Source: Flavobacterium chilense | GTDB lineage: Bacteria > Bacteroidota > Bacteroidia > Flavobacteriales > Flavobacteriaceae | Direction of reading: 5' to 3' | NCBI RefSeq assembly: GCF_001602525.1 | Contig: NZ_LSYT01000001.1 | Coordinates: 806,001-870,000, forward strand | DNA: 64,000 bases | In this document: positions 53,703-62,100 of the stretch, piece after piece | Layout: each line of letters starts with the position of its first letter | Numbering within the stretch: position 1 is the first letter of the stretch | The notes under the pieces: generated by a model | The model's database searches: none | Told to the model about the DNA's origin: nothing | Seen by the model: the letters and a program-made list of their open reading frames with translations, nothing else | Position numbers and translations under genes: made by a program

Positions 53703-54140
53703 ATGACCTCGAAAAATATTTTAGATCTGTTGCCATACAGCAAACCCTTTCTGTTTGTAGACGAATTACTGCATGTAGATGAAAATAGTGCTATAGGAAC
53801 TTATACTTTTAAGGAAGATCTTGACTTTTATAAAGGGCATTTTAAAGACAATCCTGTAACTCCGGGCGTAATTCTCACCGAAACGATGGCGCAAATTGGT
53901 ATGGTTTGTCTGGGTATTTATTTATTAGGCGATACTTTTACCAAAGATACCGTAATCGCTTTTACATCAGCCGATATGCAATTTTTAAAACCTGTATATC
54001 CTAACGAAAAAGTAACAGTGACTTCTCAAAAATCATTTTTCAGATTTGGAAAACTAAAATGTGATGTAGTGATGACAAACGAAGCCGGACAAGAAGTCTG
54101 CAAAGGCATTTTGGCCGGTATGATTACAAATAAATTATGA
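53703..54140 (+). CDS. 3-hydroxyacyl-ACP dehydratase (FabZ-like hot-dog fold)
   Basis: A 145-residue hot-dog-fold dehydratase. The catalytic His46 is in YKGHFKDNPVTPGVI and Glu60 in LTETMAQIG, matching the FabZ pattern HFP...PGV...EAxAQ. It removes water from 3-hydroxyacyl-ACP in fatty acid elongation. It opens the second half of the cluster, and its stop overlaps the ketosynthase start by four bases. A cluster-specific dehydratase suggests dedicated acyl-chain building rather than use of the housekeeping pathway alone. Confidence 0.9.
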   Translation: MTSKNILDLLPYSKPFLFVDELLHVDENSAIGTYTFKEDLDFYKGHFKDNPVTPGVILTETMAQIGMVCLGIYLLGDTFTKDTVIAFTSADMQFLKPVYPNEKVTVTSQKSFFRFGKLKCDVVMTNEAGQEVCKGILAGMITNKL

Positions 54141-55411
54141 GTAAACGAGTTGTAATAACAGGATTAGGCGTTGCGGCTCCAAACGGAGTCGGAATTACCA
54201 AATTTAGCCACGCCATAAAAAACGGAATATCTGGAATCCGTCACGACCCTCAGTTACAGGAATTGCAATTCTCTTGTCAGATAGCCGGAAAACCTGAAAT
54301 ATCTGAAGAATTAAAAGCACAGTATTTTACAGAATTAGAATTACGTGGTTTTAACAGCACCGGTATTTTGTATGGTGTAATTGCAGGTATCGAAGCCTGG
54401 AAAAATGCAGGATTAGCTATAGAAACTAACGAAGAACCAGATTGGGACAGTGGAATAATTTTTGGTTCCGGCACATCAGGAATTGATAAATTTCGTGAAA
54501 GTATTTATAAAATAGATGAACTTCAGGTTCGAAGATTAGGCAGCACGGTTGTCGCACAAACCATGAATAGCGGTATTAGCGCTTATCTAGGAGGAAAATT
54601 AGGACTTGGCAATCAGATTACTACCAATTCATCAGCCTGCGCAACAGGAACCGAAGCTATTTTGATGGCATACGACCGTATACAATCCGGACAGGCAAAA
54701 CGTATACTGGCAGGAAGTACCGGCGATAGCGGACCATATATCTGGGGCGGCTTTGATACGCTTCGGGTATGCAGTTCAAAATACAACGATAGTCCCGAAC
54801 AAGGTTCCCGACCAATGAGCGCTTCGGCTGCAGGATTTGTCCCTGCAAGTGGCGCTGGTGCATTGGTAATCGAAGATTTAGAAAGTGCCTTAGAACGTGG
54901 TGCAACTATTTATGCCGAAATATTAGGTGGTAATGTAAACTCGGGCGGTCAACGCGGTAACGGAAGCATGACAGCTCCCAACAGTACAGCTGTACAACGT
55001 TGCATTACTAATGCAATTCATCATTCAGGAATTTCTGCAACTGATATTGATGCTATCAACGGACATCTTACCGCAACCACAAAAGACAGCCTTGAAATTG
55101 AAAACTGGACTATAGCACTAAACAGAAAAGGAAAAGATTTTCCGTATATCAATTCCTTAAAAAGTATGACCGGGCATTGTTTAAGCGCTGCAGGAAGCAT
55201 CGAAAGTATTGCTGCAATATTACAAATTCATGAAGGTTTTGTATTTGGAAATACCAATTGCGACGATCTTCATCCGGAAATTACTGAACTAATTGATTCA
55301 TCAAAAGTACCCTTAAAAACAATCGAAATTAATCCTGTTATAATTGCCAAAGCCAGTTTTGGTTTTGGTGATGTAAATGCTTGTATTATTTTTAAGAAAT
55401 TTTTATTATAA
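54137..55411 (+). CDS. Beta-ketoacyl-ACP synthase (KAS II-like)
   Basis: A 424-residue thiolase-fold condensing enzyme. The active-site Cys168 is in TNSSACATGTEA, His310 in AINGHLTATTKD and His347 in SMTGHCLSAAG, with Lys342. All catalytic residues are present, so it is a working ketosynthase and not a chain-length factor. The first His motif reads NGHLT where NAHGT is usual. It should elongate acyl-ACP with malonyl-ACP. It lies between the dehydratase and the carrier protein. Confidence 0.92.
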   Translation: MSKRVVITGLGVAAPNGVGITKFSHAIKNGISGIRHDPQLQELQFSCQIAGKPEISEELKAQYFTELELRGFNSTGILYGVIAGIEAWKNAGLAIETNEEPDWDSGIIFGSGTSGIDKFRESIYKIDELQVRRLGSTVVAQTMNSGISAYLGGKLGLGNQITTNSSACATGTEAILMAYDRIQSGQAKRILAGSTGDSGPYIWGGFDTLRVCSSKYNDSPEQGSRPMSASAAGFVPASGAGALVIEDLESALERGATIYAEILGGNVNSGGQRGNGSMTAPNSTAVQRCITNAIHHSGISATDIDAINGHLTATTKDSLEIENWTIALNRKGKDFPYINSLKSMTGHCLSAAGSIESIAAILQIHEGFVFGNTNCDDLHPEITELIDSSKVPLKTIEINPVIIAKASFGFGDVNACIIFKKFLL

Positions 55412-55474
55412 ATTGTAATATCAATTCCTGTCTTTTGTAAAAAATATAAACTATAACCATAACCAATAAGCCAC

Positions 55475-55729
55475 ATGGACAAAGAAGAACTTATCGCTAA
55501 ATTAAAATTGATTATAAAACCATACACAACCAATACCGAGGCGTATGATAACCTTACAGAAAACACTGATTTCATTAACGATTTGAATATCAATTCGGCT
55601 AACTTGGTAGATATTGTACTAGATATCGAAGAATCTTTTGACATCATAATTGATAATGCCGATATGCAGCGTATGCTCAATGTAAAAACTGCCGTAGAAA
55701 TCATCGGAGCCAAACTCGCCGAAAAATGA
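55475..55729 (+). CDS. Acyl carrier protein
   Basis: An 84-residue acidic carrier protein of four-helix type. The phosphopantetheine site is Ser41 in NDLNINSANLVDIV; the residue before it is Asn rather than the usual Asp. The second helix, VLDIEESFDIII, is typical. Its stop overlaps the start of a phosphopantetheinyl transferase that presumably activates it. It is a natural carrier for a starter chain to be handed to the type III PKS. Confidence 0.9.
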   Translation: MDKEELIAKLKLIIKPYTTNTEAYDNLTENTDFINDLNINSANLVDIVLDIEESFDIIIDNADMQRMLNVKTAVEIIGAKLAEK

Positions 55730-56223
55730 TTGGCAATGATGTCATAGATATTCTGCAATCACGACAGGAAAGCAATTGGCAACGCAAGGGGTTTATACAA
55801 AAAATATTTACCCCTGAAGAACAATTGCTTATTTCGAAGGCAACAAATCCTGAAATTATGGTTTGGCAGCTTTGGAGCATGAAAGAAGCAGCTTATAAAA
55901 TTTATAACCGGCAAACCAGAATAAGGGAATACATACCACAAAAACTCGTCTGTTCTATCACATCGCAAAACCAGAATACTGCTACAGGCATTGTTACCTG
56001 TTTTGAAAATGTTTATTATACCAAAACAACTCTTTCTACAGACCATATTCATAGTATTGCAGCTAATCTTTTAGACCATTTGAATAATGTAACAGAAATC
56101 GAAAGAAAGTCTATTCTAAAAGATAAAAATGGTATTCCCTACTTACTCACTTCTCAAAATACAATTCAGGATGTTTCGGTAAGCCATCACGGGCGATTTG
56201 AAAAAGTGGTGACTATTCTTTAA
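55726..56223 (+). CDS. 4'-phosphopantetheinyl transferase
   Basis: A 165-residue AcpS/Sfp-superfamily enzyme that moves phosphopantetheine from CoA to a carrier protein. The first motif is GNDVIDILQSR, which holds the metal-binding Asp, and the second is LWSMKEAAYKIY, which holds the catalytic Glu and Lys. Later residues SVSHHGRFEKVVTI resemble the family's C-terminal part. It overlaps the ACP gene by four bases, which points to that ACP as its target. It is the last gene before the tandem repeat block. Confidence 0.9.
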   Translation: MIGNDVIDILQSRQESNWQRKGFIQKIFTPEEQLLISKATNPEIMVWQLWSMKEAAYKIYNRQTRIREYIPQKLVCSITSQNQNTATGIVTCFENVYYTKTTLSTDHIHSIAANLLDHLNNVTEIERKSILKDKNGIPYLLTSQNTIQDVSVSHHGRFEKVVTIL

Positions 56224-56226
56224 AGT

Positions 56227-57060
56227 ACCCCAGCGGGGTAAAATATTTATAGAATTTCAATAAGAAAAATAAAAAAAGCTCCGGAGGAGCGGAATATATT
56301 TTGATTCAGAAAAAATATCAATCCTATGGAGCTTTATATTGCAAAGATCTATTCTTTGCTATAAATATTTCGCTTCTCTGAAGCTGGAATATTCATAAAA
56401 AATTATTCTATCTGCAAGACCCCAGCGGGGTAAAATATTTATAGAATTGCAATAAGAAAAATAAAAAAGCTCCATAGGAGCGAAATATATTTAGATTCTG
56501 AAAAAAAATATCACTCCTCCGGAGCTTTATATTGTAAAGATCCATTCTTTGCTATAAACATTTCGCTTCTCTGAAGCTGGAATATTTATAAAAAATTATT
56601 CTATCCGCAAGACCCCAGCGGGGTAAAATATTTATAGAATTGCAATAAGAAAAATAAAAAAGCTCCATAGAAGCGAAATATATTTAGATTCTGAAAAAAT
56701 ATCGCTCCTATGGAGCTTTATATTGCAAAGATCTATTCTTTGCTATAAACATTTCGCTTCTCTGAAACTGGAATATTTATAAAAAATTATTCTATCCACA
56801 AGACCCCAGCGGGGTAAAATTTTTATAGAATTGCAATCAGAAAAATAAAAAAGCTCCATAGAAGCGAAATATATTTAGATTCTGAAAAAATAGCTGGAAT
56901 ATTTATAAAAAATTATTCTATCCGCAAGACCCCAAGCGGGGTAAAATATTTATAGAATTGCAATAAGAAAAATAAAAAAGCTCCGGAGGAGCGAAATATA
57001 TTTTGATTCAGAAAAAATATCAATCCTCACCTCAGTAGCTCAATATTGCAAAGATCTATC
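56227..57060. repeat. Tandem array of about five ~192-bp palindrome-rich repeats
   Basis: Copies begin at 56227, 56419, 56612, 56803 and 56929, each with ACCCCAGCGGGGTAAAAT. Spacings are 192, 193, 191 and 126 bases. Each unit contains several short palindromes: CCCC-AGC-GGGG; a GCTCC-NNN-GGAGC pair around AAATATATTTAGATT; and GCTTCTCTGAAGC. The fourth copy has lost ~66 internal bases between two CTGAA sequences; the fifth decays after about 100 bases. There is no reading frame and no spacers, so this is not CRISPR. It resembles arrays of REP-type elements seen in other bacteria. Confidence 0.85.
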
Positions 57061-57158
57061 TATTCCTCTGAAAATTTAGAATCATTCTATTAGCCTTTCT
57101 CTGGTAACCAAACGCTTTTTTGGAGTAACTTCATAATGAAATTACAAAAAGCGTACTA

Positions 57159-57848
57159 ATGGAAGCTGAAAATCATTATATCAATAGAAGCGGCTGGTTA
57201 AGAGCAGCTGTTTTGGGTGCAAACGACGGAATTTTATCTACAACCAGTTTAGTTATTGGTGTTGCTGCAGCCACTACTACACGAGAGCCTATTTTACTAG
57301 CCGCAGTAGCAGGTTTGGTAGCCGGAGCTCTTTCTATGGCAGCAGGAGAATACGTATCTGTAAGTTCACAATCTGATGTTGAAGCAGCTGATTTAAAAAG
57401 GGAAAGTCATGCCCTGAAAACCATGCCCGAAATCGAACTCGAAGAACTCACTGATATTTATGTACAAAGAGGTCTAAGTAAACCTTTAGCCCGACAGGTT
57501 GCTATGGAACTAACGGCTTATGATGCGCTCGAAGCACACGCAAGAGATGAGCTGGGAATAAACGAAATCACACAGGCAAATCCACTAATAGCTGCTTTTG
57601 CATCGGCTGTATCCTTTATTATTGGAGGATTGCTTCCAGTTTTGGTGGCAATTTTTGCTCCCATACACGATATGGTATTCTATCAATATGCCTTTTCGAT
57701 ACTCTTTTTGGCTTTTTCAGGAATTTTAGCGGCTAAAGTAGGAGGCTCAAACATATTAAAAGCAGTGCTTCGTATTTGTATTTGGGGAACTTTTGCAATG
57801 GTAATGTCAGCACTTGTAGGATATATTTTTGGGGTTCAGACTACTTAA
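57159..57848 (+). CDS. VIT-family (CCC1-like) metal transporter
   Basis: A 229-residue membrane protein of the VIT1/CCC1 family, which moves Fe2+ or Mn2+ across membranes. Typical motifs are WLRAAVLGANDGILSTTSL near the N-terminus, GALSMAAGEYVSVSSQSDVE, and a charged cytoplasmic loop with glutamates (EIELEELTDIYVQRG) before three more helices. An earlier in-frame ATG at 57136 meets a stop after eight codons and is not part of the gene. It lies directly after the repeat block and ends at a hairpin. Confidence 0.92.
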   Translation: MEAENHYINRSGWLRAAVLGANDGILSTTSLVIGVAAATTTREPILLAAVAGLVAGALSMAAGEYVSVSSQSDVEAADLKRESHALKTMPEIELEELTDIYVQRGLSKPLARQVAMELTAYDALEAHARDELGINEITQANPLIAAFASAVSFIIGGLLPVLVAIFAPIHDMVFYQYAFSILFLAFSGILAAKVGGSNILKAVLRICIWGTFAMVMSALVGYIFGVQTT

Positions 57849-57856
57849 AAAGAAAA

Positions 57857-57884
57857 GAGCAGTCCAAATCCGGACTGCCCTCTT
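57857..57884. terminator. Hairpin between VIT gene and metal efflux operon
   Basis: The stem GAGCAGTCC with GGACTGCCCTC and a short AAATCC loop lies nine bases after the VIT stop. A short T stretch follows on the minus strand, so it may terminate both the VIT gene and the minus-strand efflux operon that ends at 58034. Confidence 0.65.
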
Positions 57885-58033
57885 ACCAACAATTAACTAA
57901 ATTTTCTTTTTTAAGCAAAAATCACATATAGTATCCTAAGTTTAAAAATCAGAGAGAACGCTACAAATTGATTCTAACAACATTAATTAAAATAAGTTCT
58001 TTTGACTTTATGACTTTTAAACTTTCGACTTAC

Positions 58034-59164
58034 CTATTCATCTCCGCCATTCATAAAAGTCATCAAAAGCGTATAAGCATTCTTAATTACAATTTTTGAC
58101 GATTTATCAATTACCGAAGATTTAATTTGACGGAAACCATCAGTCGTAGTTCCCGGTTCTACCACAACCATTTTGTATTGATTATTTCCGCTTAAAGCGA
58201 AAACAAAAAACTTACCTTGCCATCTTACTACTGCATCTTCCGGAACTGTAATGGCTTTTTCGTTTTCAAATTCTGCTTCAGCATTAATAAAAAGTCCCGG
58301 AATTAATGCGTTATCGTATTGATTAACTTTACAAATAACTTCAGCAGCACGATCGTCGTTAAGACTGCGGTTGATATACGCAATCTTTGCAGAGAATCTC
58401 TTCGAAGGATTAGCATTCGTAAAAGCACTTACTGTTTGTCCTGTCGAAAGCAAATGAACATCTTTTTCAAAAGCATTCATAACCAATACAATATCACTCA
58501 TTTCCATTAGTTCAAAAAGCATATCTGTTGGGGCAATATATTTCCCGACATTTACATTAATCTTAGACACAACACCAATTATAGGCGAAACAATCGAAAC
58601 CGTTTTACTGATATTTGAAGCCGAAAGCGTTTTTACATTAATCCCTAATAACGATAATTTTTGTGCCAGCGAAGCCATATAAATACGCTGTGTCTGCATT
58701 TCTGTAGCTGTTTGTTCATACAATTTATCACTGCTTGCTTTCTTCGCATTTAGCTCTTTTTGGCGGTCGTATTCACTTTTAGCCAACTGAAATTTTTCTT
58801 TCGCCGTAAGATAATCCTGTTGCAGTTGTATGTATTGCATATCCTCGACAACGGCTAATAATTGCCCTTTTCGAACATGCATTCCTGCCATTAAATTTGT
58901 TTTTTTTATATAGCCGCCAAGCGGAATACTAACCGAAACGACACTTTTTGGCGGAACGGTTACAGTTCCCTGAAGCTGTAATATTCCTTTTACTGTTCTT
59001 TCTTCCGGATTTCCCACAACAAGTCCTGCATTTTTAATTTGTTCGTTGCTTAACTGAATGGTGTTTTCCTGTTTTTGCACTGTTTCTTTCTCCTGATTCT
59101 TTTTATCACTATGGCACGAAACCAGAAACAAAAGACCAAAAATCGTGATGATATATGTTTTCAT
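58034..59164 (-). CDS. Heavy-metal RND efflux periplasmic adaptor (CusB/CzcB-like)
   Basis: A 376-residue membrane-fusion protein, predicted lipoprotein with lipobox LLFLVSC (Cys17). The barrel-sandwich region has GGYIKKTNLMAGMHVRKGQL, a helical hairpin runs from about 120 to 180, and the beta-barrel part has EMSDIVLVMNAFEKDVHLL. It ends in a beta domain with VRWQGKFFVFAL. It lies four bases downstream of the RND pump gene and completes an efflux system for metals such as Cu, Zn, Co or Ni. No His/Met-rich metal-binding tail is seen. Confidence 0.9.
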   Translation of the reverse strand: MKTYIITIFGLLFLVSCHSDKKNQEKETVQKQENTIQLSNEQIKNAGLVVGNPEERTVKGILQLQGTVTVPPKSVVSVSIPLGGYIKKTNLMAGMHVRKGQLLAVVEDMQYIQLQQDYLTAKEKFQLAKSEYDRQKELNAKKASSDKLYEQTATEMQTQRIYMASLAQKLSLLGINVKTLSASNISKTVSIVSPIIGVVSKINVNVGKYIAPTDMLFELMEMSDIVLVMNAFEKDVHLLSTGQTVSAFTNANPSKRFSAKIAYINRSLNDDRAAEVICKVNQYDNALIPGLFINAEAEFENEKAITVPEDAVVRWQGKFFVFALSGNNQYKMVVVEPGTTTDGFRQIKSSVIDKSSKIVIKNAYTLLMTFMNGGDE

Positions 59165-59168
59165 TATC

Positions 59169-62100
59169 TTATAAATTAGTGAGAGTTTGAAGATTTATGA
59201 TCGCTTTATTGTAATCGTTAATCCTGTCGAGATATTCATTTTTGATGGTAATCGCCTGATTTACAACTAAAACCCATTGCAAGTAATCAATATCACCGTT
59301 TTCCAGCTGACTATTTGCCGCATCAATAATAACAGTCGCATTTTTAAGTCCTTCGTTTTCATAATAATAAAGGCTTTCTTTATACTTTTCGGCTTCACTT
59401 ACAGCGTTGGCGATTTCTGTTGTCATTTCGATTTTTACCGATTCGGCCATCATTTTGTAATTTTCGTATTCGATTTTTGCCGCTTTATTGCGTGAAGATT
59501 GACTCGAAAAGAATAGCGGAATAGATAATCCCAAATTCACATAACTAAATCTGTGGCTGCTGTCGTAATATACTTCCTGCCCTGCAGCACTGGTTTGTGC
59601 ACCAATGATGCTTAAATTATTATATCCTACTGTAATATCCGGCATTAATTTAGCCTGTTCGGCTTTCCATTTCCATTTTGCAGCTTCTGCTTCATGATTT
59701 GAAAGTTGAATTTGAGGAAGTTCTGCTGTATTAATTTTTTCGTTTAACAAAATAGCAAAATCATTTTTAATGTTTGCCGAAGCCGGAACATGCACCACAC
59801 TATCCTGCAATATGGTATTAAAAGATTTCAACGTAATTGCAATATCTTTATTGACCATCGTAAGCTGATTGGTATAAAACTGTCTTGCCGATTGAGAAGC
59901 GCTTTTTTCTAATACATTAGTTTCTCCCGTTTTATAACGCAAATCAGATTTCTGTTCCATTAACCTGTAGATAGAATCGGCGTAAGCCAATAATTCTTTT
60001 TTACTATTCAGCCAGATATAATAATAAAACAAGCTTCTCACATTCGATTTAATCTGTTGCGAAGTCAGTTGTGAAGCAGCTTTGGCAACATTATAATTTT
60101 CCTGCAAAGCTTTTTTCTGATTACTGTACAAAGTAGGGAAAGCAAAAGTCTGACTCACGCCAAAACGGGAATCATTAACGCCGCTGTTGAACTGACCATA
60201 ATCGGCATCTAAAGCCAATTTTGGAATATCATAAGCCGATTTTTGCAATTGTTCTTTAGACTTTTCATTAAGATGAGCCGATTTAATTCTTCTGTTATTC
60301 TGAAGTGCAATCGACAAAGATTCATCCAGAGAAACAGGTTTTTGCTGCGATTGTACTGAAACTGTAATCAATAAAGCTATAAGCAATAAACTCAGTTTAT
60401 CCATTTTATGTTTTTTGATTTTTTTCGAAAATACTTTAGTATGATACGTCATTAAATAAATTGCCGGAAGTACAAAAAGAGTCAGCAAAGTTGCTGTTAT
60501 CAATCCGCCAATAACAACTGTTGCTAACGGGCGTTGAACCTCTGCTCCTGCTCCGTTACTCAAAGCCATTGGCAGAAACCCTAAAGAGGCCACCGCAGCG
60601 GTCATTAATACAGGACGTAACCTGTTTTTGGTTCCTGTAATGATAATTTGAAACGCATCTGTAATTTCACCCTGCTTTTGTATTCGGTTAAATTCAGATA
60701 TTAAAACAATTCCGTTTAATACGGCTACACCAAAAAGAGCAATAAAACCAACACCAGCTGAAATACTAAAAGGCATATCTCGCAAGGCAAGTCCAAAAAC
60801 ACCACCAATTGCAGATAACGGAATAGCGGTAAAAATGATAATTCCTTCTTTAAAAGATCTAAAAGCAAAATACAATAAAGCCAAAATCATAAACAAAGCT
60901 GCCGGAACAGCAATGCCCAAACGTGATTTTGCCTGTTGCAGATTCTCGAAAGTACCGCCATAGGTAATGTAATATCCCGGATCAAATTTGATTTGACTGT
61001 CGACTTTTTTCTGTAATTCCTCCACAATCGATTCTACATCACGGCCTCTTACGTTAAATCCAACAATAATTCTTCTTTTAGCATCCTCACGCTGAATTTG
61101 ATTAGGTCCTTCCACTTCTTTTACCGAAGCCACCTGATACAACGGAATCTGCATTCCCGAACGCGTAGAAATTAATAGATTTCTAACATCCGAAATGTCT
61201 TTTCTTCCGCTGGCTTCAACTCTTACAACCATATCAAAACGCTTTTCGCCTTCGTAAATACTTCCGGCTACAGCTCCTGCAAACGCAGCATTTACGGTTT
61301 GATTGATATCTGAAACATAAATCCCGTATTTCGCCATTTCTGCCCAGTCATAATCAATCACGATTTGAGGCATTCCGGTTACTTTTTCAACATACAAATC
61401 TGTTGCGCCTTCGACCGTTTTACTAATTGAACCAAGTTTTTCAGCATATTCAGCTAGTTTATTTAAATCTTCTCCGTAAATTTTACAAACCAAATCCTGT
61501 TTGGCTCCGGTCATTAATTCATTAAAACGCATTTGTACCGGAAACTGAAAACCTGTTGTAACTCCCGGAGCTGTTTGTTTTACGGTTTCGGTCATTTTAT
61601 CTGCCAGTTCGGGAAACGAAGAAGCACTTGTCCATTCTGATTTATCTTTTAGCACAATAATCATATCACCGCCTTCAATAGGCATTGGATCGGTTGGAAT
61701 TTCAGCACTTCCTATTCTCGAAACGACTTTTTCGACTTCTGGATATTCAGTTTTAAGTTTATTTGAAATTTTTTGAATGGTTTCTGTTGTTGTCGAAAGA
61801 TTAGTTCCTAACAACAATCGGGTTTCTACAGCAAAATCTCCTTCCTCTAACTGCGGAATAAACTCTCCTCCCATTCGGCTGAAAATCAGCAAAGCAATCC
61901 CGAATAAAACAAAGGCCGAAATGACAATTCCTTTTTTCATCATTAAAGCTTTGGACAGCCAGTTTTCATAAAGCCCTTCCAATTTTATCATAATTCGGTC
62001 AGAAAGATTCAGTTTATGACTAACCTTTTTGCTGATGAACAAAGCGCTTACCATTGGAACATAAGTAAGTGACAGAATAAATGCACCCAAAATGGCAAAT

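Noticed and set aside
55270..55758. A 162-residue minus-strand open frame across the ketosynthase and ACP genes
   Set aside because: It is antisense to two genes with intact catalytic motifs and has no motif of its own.
56227..57060. A CRISPR-like array
   Set aside because: The repeats are ~192 bp and contiguous, with no unique spacers between short repeats and no cas gene nearby.
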